Of a stretch of 64,000 bases of DNA, positions 9,352 through 19,561 are shown one piece after another. The notes under the pieces were generated by a model. The model was not told the DNA's origin. It did not search any database and was given only the letters and a program-made list of their open reading frames with translations. This DNA comes from Flavobacteriales bacterium (GTDB lineage: Bacteria > Bacteroidota > Bacteroidia > Flavobacteriales_E > Vicingaceae), in contig JAPHUD010000007.1 in the NCBI GenBank assembly GCA_026196775.1, positions 124,001 through 188,000 of the forward strand, written 5' to 3'. The position numbers and the translations under genes are program-made. Each line of letters starts with the position of its first letter. Within the stretch, counting starts at the first letter, position 1.

Positions 9352-9732
9352 ATGGAAAAACAATTAAACATATTCGGAGAACCACTTATTACCTGTAGTA
9401 ACGAACCATTAACAGGTTTTTTTAGAGATGGCTGTTGTAATACAGACGAAACAGATAGTGGAGTACATACTGTTTGCGTTGAGGTTACTGCTGAATTTTT
9501 AGATTTTTCTTATAGTGTAGGAAATGACCTAATCACCCCTGTTCCAGAATGGGATTTTAAAGGACTAAAGCCTGGAGATAAATGGTGCTTATGTGCTGCT
9601 CGCTTTCTTGAGGCATATGAAAATAATGCTGCTCCAAAAGTAGTGTTAGAAGCTACTAACGAAAAAACTTTAGAAATTATACCAATGGATGTATTGATAA
9701 AACACGCATCATACAGCAAACAAAATCAATAA
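9352..9732 (+). CDS. DUF2237 family protein (COG3651)
   Basis: Small cytoplasmic protein of 126 aa with the complete family signature: NIFGEPL near 6-12, PLTGFFRDGCCNT at 19-31, GVHTVC, GNDLITPVPEW, GLKPGDKWCLCAARFLEA, and a closing IKHAS. The many conserved cysteines (CC, WCLC) are typical of the family. The biochemical role of DUF2237 is unknown. It follows the damaged small lipoprotein gene by 11 bases. No signal peptide is present. The stop at 9732 is followed by AT-rich DNA and then the rplS promoter. Confidence 0.85.
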   Translation: MEKQLNIFGEPLITCSNEPLTGFFRDGCCNTDETDSGVHTVCVEVTAEFLDFSYSVGNDLITPVPEWDFKGLKPGDKWCLCAARFLEAYENNAAPKVVLEATNEKTLEIIPMDVLIKHASYSKQNQ

Positions 9733-9840
9733 AATAATAAAATATTTTATGTTGTTTAGCTTCAAAAACAACCTAAACTATTGATTTTTAAAAGGTTTTG
9801 ACTGATTGGAAAAACATGAAAATTATTTTTAAAATATTAC

Positions 9841-9870
9841 TTGTGAACTAATATTTAATGTATAAATTTG
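9841..9870 (+). promoter_or_regulatory. rplS promoter
   Basis: TTG at 9841-9843, 19 bases, then TAAATTTG at 9863-9870: a full match to the Bacteroidota consensus. It fixes the rplS start, since the TTG at 9868 that begins the longest frame lies inside the -7 box. Confidence 0.85.
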
Positions 9871-9900
9871 CAACCCTTTTTAGGACAAAAAATAAAAGAT

Positions 9901-10257
9901 ATGGAAGCTATTAAATTTGTAGAAAACGATTTGTCTCAGATAAATCAATACCCTGAATTCAAATCAGGAGATACGATTACTGTATATTATAAAATTAAAG
10001 AAGGTAACAAAGAAAGAACTCAGTTTTTCCAAGGAGTAGTACTTCAGAGGAGAAATTCAGGAGCTAACGAAACATTTACTATTAGAAAAATGTCTGGTGG
10101 AATTGGAGTTGAGAGAGTTTTTCCATTTGCTTCTCCATTTATTGAGAAAATTGAAGTGAATAAACATGGAAATGTAAGAAGAGCTAGAATTTTCTATCTA
10201 AGAGAAAGAACAGGTAAATCTGCTCGTATTAGAGAAAAGAAAATGGTTAAAAAATAA
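9901..10257 (+). CDS. rplS: 50S ribosomal protein L19
   Basis: L19 lies at the 30S-50S interface of the ribosome. The 118-aa protein shows the family core: [48 protein letters not shown] and the basic tail with [11 protein letters not shown]. The frame is open further upstream, but the codons before 9901 sit in the promoter and leader, so the ATG at 9901 ([10 protein letters not shown]) is the start. It has its own promoter and terminator, so it is expressed as a single gene here rather than in the rpsP-rimM-trmD-rplS order of many bacteria. Confidence 0.97.
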   Translation: MEAIKFVENDLSQINQYPEFKSGDTITVYYKIKEGNKERTQFFQGVVLQRRNSGANETFTIRKMSGGIGVERVFPFASPFIEKIEVNKHGNVRRARIFYLRERTGKSARIREKKMVKK

Positions 10258-10284
10258 GCTTTTAATAATAGTTTAGATATGGTT

Positions 10285-10320
10285 AAAATCCTTAGGAGTA
10301 TTCTTCTAAGGATTTTTTTT
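10285..10320 (+). terminator. rplS terminator
   Basis: AAAATCCTTAG (10285-10295) and CTAAGGATTTT (10306-10316) form a perfect 11-bp stem with a 10-base loop, followed by T residues to 10320. Confidence 0.93.
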
Positions 10321-10408
10321 GTGCTTTTGGGGTTTGACTCTGTTAATAACTATTCATTAGTTGATAGATGTAATTTTTCAAAAATTTAGGACAATGACTT
10401 AAGTTTGT

Positions 10409-13057
10409 GTGAGTTTTAAAACACAGATGCAAGCCAACTTGAAAAAAGATAAAAAAGAAGAAAAAACAACCACTCCTTTGATGAAACAATACAATGCCAT
10501 CAAAGCAAAGTACCCTGATGCGTTATTGCTTTTTAGAGTAGGAGATTTTTACGAAACTTTTGGTGAAGATGCCATTAAAGCCGCCAATATTTTAGGCATT
10601 GTATTAACCGCCAGAAATAACGGTTCTTCTAAATTAGAATTGGCTGGTTTTCCACACCATTCCTTAAATACTTATTTACCTAAACTAGTTCGTTCAGGAT
10701 TGCGCGTTGCTATTTGCGATCAATTAGAAGCTCCAAGCAAAGAAAAAAAAATAGTTAAAAGAGGTGTTACGGAATTAGTAACGCCAGGAGTTACCCTCAA
10801 CGATCAAATTTTAGATCATAAATCCAATAATTTTTTAGCTGCAGTTTGTTTAACAAAAAAAGGTGCTGGGGTGGCTTTTTTAGATGTTTCAACGGGTGAA
10901 TTTCTTGCTGCTGAAGGTAGTATTGAATACATAGATAAACTGTTGCATGGTTTTAAACCTTCTGAAGTGCTTTTTAAACGCAACGACAAAAAACAGTTTC
11001 ATGAACTTTTCGGCAACCAATTTTATACTTACGCTGTTGATGAATGGGTATTTACAGAAGATTTTGGTAGAGAAACACTTCAAAATCATTTTCAAACGAA
11101 ATCGCTAAAAGGTTTTGGCGTTGAAGATTTTTCCAATGCCATTGTAGCTGCTGGAGTAGCCTTGCATTATCTTTCGGAAACGCAACACGAAAAAGTGAAG
11201 CACATTACCTCTTTATCGAGAATTGAAGAAGATAAATATGTTTGGCTCGATAAATTTACCGTTAGAAACTTAGAATTAATCTACTCTCCTAACGAAAATG
11301 CTAAAACACTTATAGACATTATTGATTGCACTATTTCTCCAATGGGTTCTCGTTTAATGAAACGTTGGGTTACCTTGCCGTTAAAGGATGTCGCTCCAAT
11401 TAATGCTCGTCTGGAAATAGTAAATACTTTTGTTAATCTAACAGATTTTGCTACAACCATTAGAACAGCCATACACGAAATTGGAGATTTAGAAAGACTG
11501 GTTTCAAAAGTAGCCACAGGAAGGATTAACCCAAGAGAAGTGATGCAGCTAAAACGAGCGTTGTTGGCAATAGAACCCATAAAAACAGCTTGCTTGTCTA
11601 TTGATAATGCTGCCTTAAAAAAGATTGGAGAACAACTTAATCCGTGTACTATTTTAAAAGACAAGATAGAAGCTACCATTTTTGACGACCCTCCTGTAGC
11701 TATTGCCAAAGGAAATGTAATTAAAAATAATGTTGCTAAGGAATTAGATGAACTCCGAAAAATATTACATTCTGGAAAAGATGCCTTGGTAGAAATTCAA
11801 GAAAGAGAAAGTGAACTTACCGGTATTCCAAGTTTAAAAATTGCATTTAATAATGTTTTCGGATATTATATTGAAGTAAGAAATACACATAAAGACAAAG
11901 TGCCTCCAACTTGGCACAGAAAACAAACACTTACTCAGGCAGAGCGCTACATTACTGAAGAACTTAAAGAGTATGAAAGTAAAATTTTAGGTGCTGATGA
12001 GCAAATTTTAGTACTCGAAACACAATTATTTAACGATTTAGTGTTAGAGTTGGCAGATTACATCACACCTATTCAGTTAAATGCTGTTTTAATTGCACAA
12101 CTCGATTGTTTATTGTCGTTTGCAACTATTGCTAAAGAACACAACTATACTAGACCAGAAGTTAACGACACCAAAATTATTGACATCAAATCAGGAAGAC
12201 ATCCGGTTATAGAACAACAATTGCCTATTGGCGAAGAATATGTTGCTAACGATATTTACTTAGATGATAGTCAGCAACAAATAATAATGATTACCGGACC
12301 AAATATGTCAGGAAAATCAGCCTTATTAAGGCAAACTGCTTTAATTACGCTGTTGGCTCAAATTGGTTCTTATGTCCCTGCCAAATATGCTATTATTGGT
12401 GTAGTTGATAAAATTTTTACCCGAGTTGGAGCTTCCGATAATATTTCTCAAGGAGAATCTACTTTTATGGTAGAAATGAACGAAACAGCTAGTATTTTAA
12501 ATAACCTTTCAGGAAGAAGTTTGATTTTGTTAGATGAAATTGGTAGAGGTACAAGTACTTACGATGGTATTTCCATAGCTTGGAGCATAGCTGAATATTT
12601 ACACGAACATCCTACACATAAAGCGAAAACACTTTTCGCTACGCATTATCATGAACTTAATGATATGACCAACAGCTTTAAGCGAATTAAAAACTTTAAT
12701 GTTTCTGTTAAAGAAATTAATAACAAAATTCACTTTCTAAGAAAATTGGAACAAGGTGGAAGCAACCATAGCTTCGGTATTCATGTTGCAAAAATGGCGG
12801 GAATGCCCAAAATTATGTTGGATAGAGCTAACGACATCCTGAAACAATTAGAAAACTCGCATGTAAGCAGCAGTAAAAATAAAAAAGTAAGTACTAAACC
12901 AACGGTTGAAGATATGCAATTAAGCTTCTTTCAATTGGACGACCCTGTTTTAGAACAAATTAAAGAAGAACTAATTAACATTGACATTAATACACTTACA
13001 CCCGTTGAAGCGTTAATGAAACTCAACGAGATTAAAAAAATGGTTGGGGGGAAGTGA
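10409..13057 (+). CDS. mutS: DNA mismatch repair protein MutS
   Basis: Recognises mismatches and small loops and starts repair with MutL. The N-terminal mismatch-reading motif GDFYE is at 45-49 (F47 stacks at the mismatch, E49 contacts it). The ABC-type ATPase has Walker [14 protein letters not shown] near 629-641, Walker [17 protein letters not shown] near 704-719 and the H-loop FATHYHEL near 745. At 882 aa it is the usual MutS1 length. The frame opens with GTG at 10409; the ATG at 10427 is an equally possible start and would leave 18 basic residues before the conserved MKQYN. It converges with the M28 peptidase gene, 16 bases away. Confidence 0.97.
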   Translation: MSFKTQMQANLKKDKKEEKTTTPLMKQYNAIKAKYPDALLLFRVGDFYETFGEDAIKAANILGIVLTARNNGSSKLELAGFPHHSLNTYLPKLVRSGLRVAICDQLEAPSKEKKIVKRGVTELVTPGVTLNDQILDHKSNNFLAAVCLTKKGAGVAFLDVSTGEFLAAEGSIEYIDKLLHGFKPSEVLFKRNDKKQFHELFGNQFYTYAVDEWVFTEDFGRETLQNHFQTKSLKGFGVEDFSNAIVAAGVALHYLSETQHEKVKHITSLSRIEEDKYVWLDKFTVRNLELIYSPNENAKTLIDIIDCTISPMGSRLMKRWVTLPLKDVAPINARLEIVNTFVNLTDFATTIRTAIHEIGDLERLVSKVATGRINPREVMQLKRALLAIEPIKTACLSIDNAALKKIGEQLNPCTILKDKIEATIFDDPPVAIAKGNVIKNNVAKELDELRKILHSGKDALVEIQERESELTGIPSLKIAFNNVFGYYIEVRNTHKDKVPPTWHRKQTLTQAERYITEELKEYESKILGADEQILVLETQLFNDLVLELADYITPIQLNAVLIAQLDCLLSFATIAKEHNYTRPEVNDTKIIDIKSGRHPVIEQQLPIGEEYVANDIYLDDSQQQIIMITGPNMSGKSALLRQTALITLLAQIGSYVPAKYAIIGVVDKIFTRVGASDNISQGESTFMVEMNETASILNNLSGRSLILLDEIGRGTSTYDGISIAWSIAEYLHEHPTHKAKTLFATHYHELNDMTNSFKRIKNFNVSVKEINNKIHFLRKLEQGGSNHSFGIHVAKMAGMPKIMLDRANDILKQLENSHVSSSKNKKVSTKPTVEDMQLSFFQLDDPVLEQIKEELINIDINTLTPVEALMKLNEIKKMVGGK

Positions 13058-13073
13058 TTGAAGTATGAAAATG

Positions 13074-14438
13074 CTAATTTTTAAGATACTTATCTAACAA
13101 ATAAACAATAGTCGCCATAGCTCCGGCACCCATTTCCAATTCTCTTTTGTTTACTGCTTCAAACACATCTGTTTCCGCATGGTGGTAGTTAAAATACAAT
13201 TGAGAATTAATGGCAATACCTATTTGCAGCATATCCGGATATTCTTCTCTTAAAGGCATGATATCAACACCACTATAACCTTTCTTTATTTTAGTTAAAT
13301 CGTAATCAAATAATAATTTGTCGAAAGATTTTACAAAATCTAGGTGCTTATCAGAACCTAAAATATCATACCCTAACGGTAAAAAGCCACCTCTATCGCT
13401 TTCGATGGCAGCAAGGTGTTTTTCTTTGTTTTGCTTGGCTAGTTTAGCATAAGTTTTTCCACCAAAATTGCCATTTTCTTCGTTCATAAATAATACACAA
13501 CGTAAGGTATGTTGTGGTTGATAATTCAAGGTTTTTAATATCCTTAACGCTTCAATAGAATGAACAATTCCTGCCCCATCATCATGAGCTCCTTCACCAA
13601 CATCCCAAGAATCTAGATGTCCACCGAAAGTAATAATTTGGTCATCTTTCCCTTTCATTTCGGCAATAACGTTGTAAGTTTTTACATTTAGTAAAATTTT
13701 ACAATCCATTTCTAAGGCAATAGCAACATTTTCTTTTTTTAACCAAGCAGAAAGCAAATCTGCATCGGCAGTACTAATAGCTGCTGCAGGAATTTTAGGT
13801 GTTTTATCATCATAAACCAAAGACCCCGTATGCGGATGATTATCGGTTGGTGTTGCCAACGACCTAATAATAACCGCTTTTGCACCTAATTTACTAGCTT
13901 CAACAGCTCCAAATGCGCGTATGGGATAGCAATAGCCATAAGCACTAAAGGTATTGATAAGCTTTTGGTCGAATGCCTGATTGATAAATACAATTTTGCC
14001 ACTTACCTTAGATTTATCTATAGTTTTCAATGCTTCATAATCTGCCACTTCCACCACTTCTCCTTTTAGCAAACCGTTGGTAGCAATTGAACCACCTAAA
14101 GCCAATAAATTCAATTTATGAAATTCCTTGTTGGCAGTAGAAATCCATCCCGCTTCTTTGGTACCTCTTTTCCAATAAGGGGCATTTATCTCTTGTAAAT
14201 AAACGGTATCAAAACCATAAGAAGAAAGTAAGTTGTAACCCCATTCTACCGCTTTTTGTGCTTCTGCAGAACCGGTAATCCTTGCTCCCACTTGCTTACA
14301 AAGCACTTCTAAATTTTTATAGGCATGACCTTTTTCTAAAGCCACATCATAGATAGAACGAATAAACAAAGAATCTTCTTGAGCTCTAAGTAAAAAAGGC
14401 GTTACTATAACTAACAATAAAGCGTATATTTTTTGCAT
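13074..14438 (-). CDS. Exported M28 family metallopeptidase (aminopeptidase/carboxypeptidase Q type)
   Basis: Di-zinc exopeptidase, likely in the periplasm or outer membrane. Numbered from a TTG six codons upstream of the ATG used here, a signal peptide (MQKIYALLLVIVTPFLLRAQ) is followed by a helical N-terminal part, a PA domain insert (about 110-250) and the zinc domain: H280 and D282 in GGHLDSWD, the bridging D292/D293 in HDDGAG, catalytic E326 and ligand E327 in NEEN, D354 in ESDRGG, and a final His in HHAETD (425-426). The layout fits plasma glutamate carboxypeptidase-like M28 enzymes. I chose the ATG at 14438 over the TTG at 14456. Substrates are probably small peptides. Confidence 0.9.
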   Translation of the reverse strand: MQKIYALLLVIVTPFLLRAQEDSLFIRSIYDVALEKGHAYKNLEVLCKQVGARITGSAEAQKAVEWGYNLLSSYGFDTVYLQEINAPYWKRGTKEAGWISTANKEFHKLNLLALGGSIATNGLLKGEVVEVADYEALKTIDKSKVSGKIVFINQAFDQKLINTFSAYGYCYPIRAFGAVEASKLGAKAVIIRSLATPTDNHPHTGSLVYDDKTPKIPAAAISTADADLLSAWLKKENVAIALEMDCKILLNVKTYNVIAEMKGKDDQIITFGGHLDSWDVGEGAHDDGAGIVHSIEALRILKTLNYQPQHTLRCVLFMNEENGNFGGKTYAKLAKQNKEKHLAAIESDRGGFLPLGYDILGSDKHLDFVKSFDKLLFDYDLTKIKKGYSGVDIMPLREEYPDMLQIGIAINSQLYFNYHHAETDVFEAVNKRELEMGAGAMATIVYLLDKYLKN

Positions 14439-14532
14439 TCTTAATAAATTTTGCAATGGTAAAAATAAGCAAATAAGCTTTTTAATCTATGAAGAAAAAA
14501 TAAAATGCTTGTAATCAGAAATGTTAATGGCT

Positions 14533-15552
14533 TTACTGTTTCAACAAACTAATCAATTCATTAGCTGCTGCAAAAGGAGATTTAGTATTATTCAACACTT
14601 CTTTTTCCAGAACCTTTAGTTTATCCTGTATAGCTGTATTGTCATTAAACATAGCTATTAATGCCTGATTAATTTCACTTTGCAACCAATGTTTTACCTG
14701 TTCTTTTCGCTGCGTATCAAAAAAACCGTTGCTCACTACTAAATGCTGAAAATCTTCCATTATTTTCCATATTTCAGGAATATTGGTATGCTCTAATGCT
14801 GAGCAAGTTTCAACCTTTGGTGTCCATGCATTTTTATTGGGCGGAAATAAGTGTAAGGCGTTTTGATAAGCTCTTTTGGCAGTTTTAGCTTTATCAATAT
14901 TATCTCCTTCGGCTTTATTAATTACAATAGCATCAGCCATTTCCATAATGCCTCTTTTAATGCCTTGTAATTCATCTCCTGCACCAGCCAACATTAATAA
15001 CAAAAAGAAATCTACCATTAATTTCACTTCCGTTTCCGACTGACCAACACCAACAGTTTCTACCAATATTATTTCGTAACCGGCAGCTTCACATAAAATA
15101 ATACTTTCTCTTGTCGCTCTAGCCACACCACCCAAGGTTCCTGAAGAAGGGGAAGGTCTAATAAAAGCATTTTCCTGAGCAGAGAGTTCATTCATTCTGG
15201 TTTTATCACCTAAAATACTCCCACTACTTTTGTTGCTACTTGGATCTATGGCTAAAACAGCTACTTTTTTATGTTGCTGCTGTATTAAAAATATACCCAA
15301 CGCTTCTATAAAAGTACTTTTTCCAACGCCTGGTACTCCTGTAATACCTATTCTAAATGATTTTCCTGATAAAGGCAAACATTTTTCAATAATTTGTTCA
15401 GCAATAACTTGGTGCGATTTATTATTACTTTCAACAAGTGTAATCGCTTTACTCAATGCATTTCTATCTCCTTTAGCTATTGCACTAACATATTCATCTA
15501 CAGAAAGTAGCTTTTTTTTATTGAGTTTATTGATATTTATTTGCTTTTTCAT
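14533..15552 (-). CDS. meaB: Methylmalonyl-CoA mutase-associated GTPase MeaB
   Basis: G3E-family GTPase that loads and protects the adenosylcobalamin cofactor of methylmalonyl-CoA mutase. It has 339 aa with the P-loop GVPGVGKST at 72-80, the switch region AIDPSSNKSSGSILGDKTRM, and SPSSGTLGGVARAT and ETVGVGQSE typical of MeaB/ArgK. INKAEGDN provides the NKxD-like guanine-binding motif. The mutase genes themselves are not in this window. It is transcribed alone, with 247 bases upstream lacking a convincing promoter match. Confidence 0.93.
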   Translation of the reverse strand: MKKQININKLNKKKLLSVDEYVSAIAKGDRNALSKAITLVESNNKSHQVIAEQIIEKCLPLSGKSFRIGITGVPGVGKSTFIEALGIFLIQQQHKKVAVLAIDPSSNKSSGSILGDKTRMNELSAQENAFIRPSPSSGTLGGVARATRESIILCEAAGYEIILVETVGVGQSETEVKLMVDFFLLLMLAGAGDELQGIKRGIMEMADAIVINKAEGDNIDKAKTAKRAYQNALHLFPPNKNAWTPKVETCSALEHTNIPEIWKIMEDFQHLVVSNGFFDTQRKEQVKHWLQSEINQALIAMFNDNTAIQDKLKVLEKEVLNNTKSPFAAANELISLLKQ

Positions 15553-15799
15553 CAGTTTATACTCATTGTTTTTTATCGGTCAGATGTAACTCCCAAATAA
15601 TCATTTTCCTATCTGATTAATTTTTATTTATGGTCGTTTCATAAAATAATAAAGTATAAAAGTAACAATTTAAAAAAACTTACGTTATATGTTTCATGGT
15701 ACAGATTTAAGGATTGGTCGAAATTTTTATTTCATTTATCTAAAAACTGTGTTTTAATGTTGAGTTGACTACCTATCGCTTCACTTAAAACCTAACGTT

Positions 15800-15970
15800 A
15801 TGGACTCAAATTTAATCTTGTTCCTAGTTACTGCACTGTTCCTTGGAGCTATTTTCGGAGTACTTTACATCATGAGTAAAAACTACAAACCGAAAAAAAA
15901 AAGAAAAGAGCATTTAGAGGCTTTAAGAAGACTAAGAGCACTGAAGAATAAACAAAGAGTGAAAGCCTAA
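15800..15970 (+). CDS. Small single-pass membrane protein with basic tail, unknown
   Basis: A 56-aa frame, too short for most gene callers. It starts MDSNLILFLVTALFLGA, a hydrophobic helix through about residue 25 (GVLYIM), followed by a strongly basic tail (KPKKKRKEHLEALRRLRAL). Codon use is like the neighbours and the frame is clean. Topology by the positive-inside rule places the tail in the cytoplasm. I do not recognise the family. It lies alone between divergent meaB and the YigZ gene. Confidence comes from composition and the neat signal-anchor layout only. Confidence 0.6.
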   Translation: MDSNLILFLVTALFLGAIFGVLYIMSKNYKPKKKRKEHLEALRRLRALKNKQRVKA

Positions 15971-16062
15971 GCTGATTGATTTTTAATTTAATTTACCGCA
16001 AATAAAATTTGCGATAATGATTTCTATTGCCAACTTTGTAAGTGTATAAATCTTTTTAAAAG

Positions 16063-16677
16063 TTGGAAAATAAAGAAAGTTATTTAACATTAAACAACTC
16101 TTATACAGGAGAGTACAAGGAAAAAGGCAGCAAGTTTCTAGCGTACGCTTTTCCTGTTCTTTCCGAAAATTCCTTTAAAGAACAATTATCCATTATTAAA
16201 ACTGAACATCCTAACGGGCGACATTTTTGCTATGCATTTCGCTTTGGAATTAATGGCGAACAATACAGGTATAATGATGATGGAGAGCCTAAAAACTCTG
16301 CAGGCTCACCCATTTACGGTCAATTACTATCTAAAGAATTAACCAATATTGCTATTGTAGTAGTTCGTTATTTTGGTGGTACAAAATTAGGAGTTGGCGG
16401 ATTAGTAAATGCCTATAAAACTGCTGCAAAAGAAGCATTAGAAAATGGCAAAATAATCACTAAAAAACTTACTGAATCGTATAAAATTGAATTTAATTAT
16501 GATAAAATGTCGGCAATAATGGCTTTTATCAATCAGCACCAATTAACGGTTACCAAACAACATTTTGAGCTAACTTGCTTTGTTGAAATTGAATTGGAAA
16601 AAGCTAATGCCGCAGACATTATCGAACGGTTTAACGAAATCCAAGATATCAACATAAAAAAAGCACCTAATTATTAG
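16063..16677 (+). CDS. YigZ/IMPACT family protein
   Basis: UPF0029 (Impact) family protein of 204 aa, the normal length. The family signature is plain: EYKEKGSKFLAYAFPV, HPNGRHFCYAFRFG, YRYNDDGEPKNSAGSPIYGQL and IAIVVVRYFGGTKLGVGGL. The C-terminal ferredoxin-like UPF0029 domain covers about 140-204. Function is not settled; eukaryotic IMPACT regulates GCN2. The start is TTG at 16063, as no ATG lies upstream in frame. The last codons are part of the terminator hairpin. Confidence 0.88.
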   Translation: MENKESYLTLNNSYTGEYKEKGSKFLAYAFPVLSENSFKEQLSIIKTEHPNGRHFCYAFRFGINGEQYRYNDDGEPKNSAGSPIYGQLLSKELTNIAIVVVRYFGGTKLGVGGLVNAYKTAAKEALENGKIITKKLTESYKIEFNYDKMSAIMAFINQHQLTVTKQHFELTCFVEIELEKANAADIIERFNEIQDINIKKAPNY

Positions 16678-16688
16678 GTGCTTTTTTG
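16656..16688. terminator. Bidirectional terminator overlapping the end of the YigZ gene
   Basis: AAGCACCTAA (16661-16670) and TTAGGTGCTT (16674-16683) form a perfect 10-bp stem with a TTA loop, with A-run before and T-run after. The stem contains the final codons and stop of the plus-strand gene and also serves the convergent M1 peptidase gene. Confidence 0.88.
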
Positions 16689-16701
16689 TTATTAAATTTT
16701 C

Positions 16702-19035
16702 TTATTGTTTGTTTTTCAGTTCTTCATTTTTTTTAGCTCGTTGCATTGGATTTTCACCATAGCCTCCCCAATTGTAAGTTTTTCTTTCGTAAAGTTCAAA
16801 CTTGCTAGGTTGCATTTTCGGAGGCCAGTTATTATTACTTAAATCAACATCTGCTGTTTCTAAAAATGGGTCTAATTCTATTCCTGCTAATTCTTTTTCA
16901 AAGAAAAATACTTTAGAAACATTTTTGTGATTCATTTTCCAAATTTCTGCGGGAATTCTAACCACTTCTTTGGAACCATCGGTAAAAGTAAACTGAAGAA
17001 TAAGTGGCATTACTAATCCTCCAACACTCTCGAAGCTTACCGTGTAATAGTTGTATGTTGAATTTAAAATAGCAACATCTTTTTCATTAAGGTTAGATAA
17101 GTATTTTTGATACTCCACTTTGTCTATTAAATTCACTTCAAAAGGGTCATATTTATCATAAAAATCCATTATAGAAGGATCCTTTTCTTCGTACGTTTCT
17201 TTTACTTCTTTAGGGTTTCTTATTTCACCAATTCCTTTCTGTTCATTAGCTTTCATTTCTTTTTGAATGGCTTTTTCTACTTCCGGATTTTTAGAATCTA
17301 TTTTAAACCATTCTACATTTTTAATGGCAATATCTACATGGTCGGTAGTGTAAAACCAACCTCTCCAAAACCAATCTAAATCAACCGCAGAAGCATCTTC
17401 CATCGTTCTGAAAAAATCTTCAGGTGTTGGATGTTTAAATTTCCATCTTTCGGCATAGGTTTTAAAAGCAAAATCAAATAATTCTCTTCCCATTACGGTT
17501 TCTCTTAAAATATTAAGAGCCGTAGCCGGTTTACCATAAGCATTATTACCAAATTGAAAAATAGATTCTGAATTAGTCATAATAGGAGAAATGTATTCTT
17601 TATCTCCTTTCATATAGTCAACAATTTTGTGTGCCGGACCTCTACGAGAAGGATAATCTCTTTCCCACTCTTGTTCACACAAGTATTGCGTAAAAGTATT
17701 TAACCCTTCATCCATCCATGTCCATTGCCTTTCATCAGAATTAATAATCATAGGGAAGAAATTATGTCCCACTTCATGAATAATTACGCCAATCATAGCA
17801 TATTTTGTTCTTTCAGAATATGTTCCGTCTGGCTCTGGTCTTCCGCCATTAAAACATATCATTGGGTATTCCATTCCAATTCTTTTAGAGTGAACCGAAA
17901 TGGCTACTGGATAAGGGTATGTAATGGTATGATTTGAATAACTTTTTAACGTATGTGCAACCACTTTAGTACTGTATTGCTCCCAAAGCGGATTTCCTTC
18001 TTTAGGATAATAACTCATTGCCAAACTTTTTTTATCTCCTAAATCGACAGCCATGGCGTCCCAAATAAATTTTCTTGATGAAGCAAAAGCAAAATCTCTA
18101 ACATTAGTAGCACTAAAACTCCATGTTTTAGTGTCGTTAGATCTAGATTTTTCATTCTTTTCAGCTTCTTCTTGAGTAATAATAATTATTGGTTGCTTGT
18201 ATTCATTTTGAGCCGCTGCAAATCTCTTTCTTTGTTCCGAAGTAAGTACATTATTTGCATTGGTTAATGTTCCTGTTGATGCAATAACATGGTCAGCAGG
18301 AGCTGTAATGTTTACTTTAAAATCCCCAAAAGGCAAAGTAAATTCTCCTCTACCTAGAAATTGCTTATGTTGCCAACCTTCTACTTCATTATAAACCGCC
18401 ATTCTAGGATAAAACTGAGCTATAGTATATAAGTAATTGCTGTCTTCTTCAAAATATTCATAACCCGAGCGACCGCCAATTTCGTCTCTATCATTAATGT
18501 TATACCACCATTTTATTTTGAAAGTATAACTTGCCCCAGGCATTAATGGTTTGGGCATATCTATTCTCATCATCGTTTTATTAATGGTTACAGGTAAATC
18601 ATTCCCTGACACATCTTTAACATAATCTAATTTAAAACCACCATCAAAATTGTTGTGCAAATCAGCAATTTCCTTAAACGACATTTTGTTATTAATACTT
18701 CCTGTTTCAATTAGTTTGGTGTCAGAATCCTGAGCTCTCATGTTTTGATCGAGCTGAACCCAAAGGTATTCCAATTTATCTGGTGAATTATTTTTGTAGG
18801 TTACCGTTTCTTTGCCGTAAATTTTTTGCTCTTTATCATCTAAGGTAATATCAATAATATAATCTGCTTTTTGTTGATAATATCCGTGACCTGGAGCACC
18901 AGAAGCTGTTCTGTAAATATTAGGAGTAGCAAATTCTTCTTTTAACTGTCTGAATTTGTTTTTATTGGTGTTTTCTTGTGCGTTAATAATGCCAAATGTA
19001 CTTACTAATAGTAAGCCTAAAGTAATTCGTTTCAT
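16702..19035 (-). CDS. Exported M1 family metallopeptidase
   Basis: Zinc aminopeptidase-like protein of 777 aa with a signal peptide (MKRITLGLLLVSTFGIINAQ). The zinc site is HEVGH at 420-424 (H420, E421 catalytic, H424) with the third ligand E443 in MDEGLNTF. The exopeptidase motif is GMEYP at 387-391, a variant of GAMEN. It is probably periplasmic and may feed on peptides. Its ATG overlaps the stop of the DUF6702 gene by 4 bases, so it is translationally coupled third in the operon alaS-DUF6702-M1. The tail is rich in Lys, Glu and Asn with no sorting domain seen. Confidence 0.92.
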   Translation of the reverse strand: MKRITLGLLLVSTFGIINAQENTNKNKFRQLKEEFATPNIYRTASGAPGHGYYQQKADYIIDITLDDKEQKIYGKETVTYKNNSPDKLEYLWVQLDQNMRAQDSDTKLIETGSINNKMSFKEIADLHNNFDGGFKLDYVKDVSGNDLPVTINKTMMRIDMPKPLMPGASYTFKIKWWYNINDRDEIGGRSGYEYFEEDSNYLYTIAQFYPRMAVYNEVEGWQHKQFLGRGEFTLPFGDFKVNITAPADHVIASTGTLTNANNVLTSEQRKRFAAAQNEYKQPIIIITQEEAEKNEKSRSNDTKTWSFSATNVRDFAFASSRKFIWDAMAVDLGDKKSLAMSYYPKEGNPLWEQYSTKVVAHTLKSYSNHTITYPYPVAISVHSKRIGMEYPMICFNGGRPEPDGTYSERTKYAMIGVIIHEVGHNFFPMIINSDERQWTWMDEGLNTFTQYLCEQEWERDYPSRRGPAHKIVDYMKGDKEYISPIMTNSESIFQFGNNAYGKPATALNILRETVMGRELFDFAFKTYAERWKFKHPTPEDFFRTMEDASAVDLDWFWRGWFYTTDHVDIAIKNVEWFKIDSKNPEVEKAIQKEMKANEQKGIGEIRNPKEVKETYEEKDPSIMDFYDKYDPFEVNLIDKVEYQKYLSNLNEKDVAILNSTYNYYTVSFESVGGLVMPLILQFTFTDGSKEVVRIPAEIWKMNHKNVSKVFFFEKELAGIELDPFLETADVDLSNNNWPPKMQPSKFELYERKTYNWGGYGENPMQRAKKNEELKNKQ

Positions 19036-19535
19036 TCCTGTTTTATTTGATGTTTTTCTGATTTTTTATAGTCGTTTAATCTAAAATTAAAGCGTTGTTC
19101 ACCCACTGTAAGGTAGATGATGTTTACATGTTCTTCAAAATAATTATTTAAGATAGTTGATTTTACTTCCACGGAACTTATTGAATCTATTGGTGATGAA
19201 GTAAAGTAAACCAACATATCATCATCTGCTCTCACTTCTTTTCCAAAAAAATGGATGTCAACAGCTTTATCGTTTACCATAATTTCAATATGCTTTTTGA
19301 TGAAATTGAAAATGATTTCATTGGCTTTTTCATGTTCTTTTTCTGTGCCAAGGTGTAATTCTGGATGACCTTCTTTTTCTAGGGCATATTCTAAATCGTG
19401 ACCAATAAACTTAATAGAAGCTTCAAACAATTGTTCTTTTTCGTTGAAGTTAATTTCTGTAATAGACACATAATATTTATGCGGTACAAAGCTGACCAAA
19501 AGTACTACTAATGCTATATAAATGAAATTCCTCAT
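19032..19535 (-). CDS. DUF6702 family exported protein
   Basis: Protein of 167 aa from the ATG at 19535, which begins a good signal peptide or anchor (MRNFIYIALVVLLVSFVP). The motif HKYYVSITEINFNEKEQLFEASIK-type opening, HDLE, and LGTEKEH are typical of DUF6702, a Bacteroidota family often found beside M1 peptidases. Role unknown. The longest frame reaches 19562 and would overlap alaS by one base, but the extra nine residues would spoil the signal peptide. The stop overlaps the M1 start (ATGA type), so the pair is translationally coupled. Confidence 0.7.
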   Translation of the reverse strand: MRNFIYIALVVLLVSFVPHKYYVSITEINFNEKEQLFEASIKFIGHDLEYALEKEGHPELHLGTEKEHEKANEIIFNFIKKHIEIMVNDKAVDIHFFGKEVRADDDMLVYFTSSPIDSISSVEVKSTILNNYFEEHVNIIYLTVGEQRFNFRLNDYKKSEKHQIKQE

Positions 19536-19561
19536 GAAAAAATGAAGTGCTAAATTAAGCA

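Noticed and set aside
11281-11709. Minus-strand frame of 142 codons inside mutS
   Set aside because: Opposite-strand shadow of a clear MutS frame.
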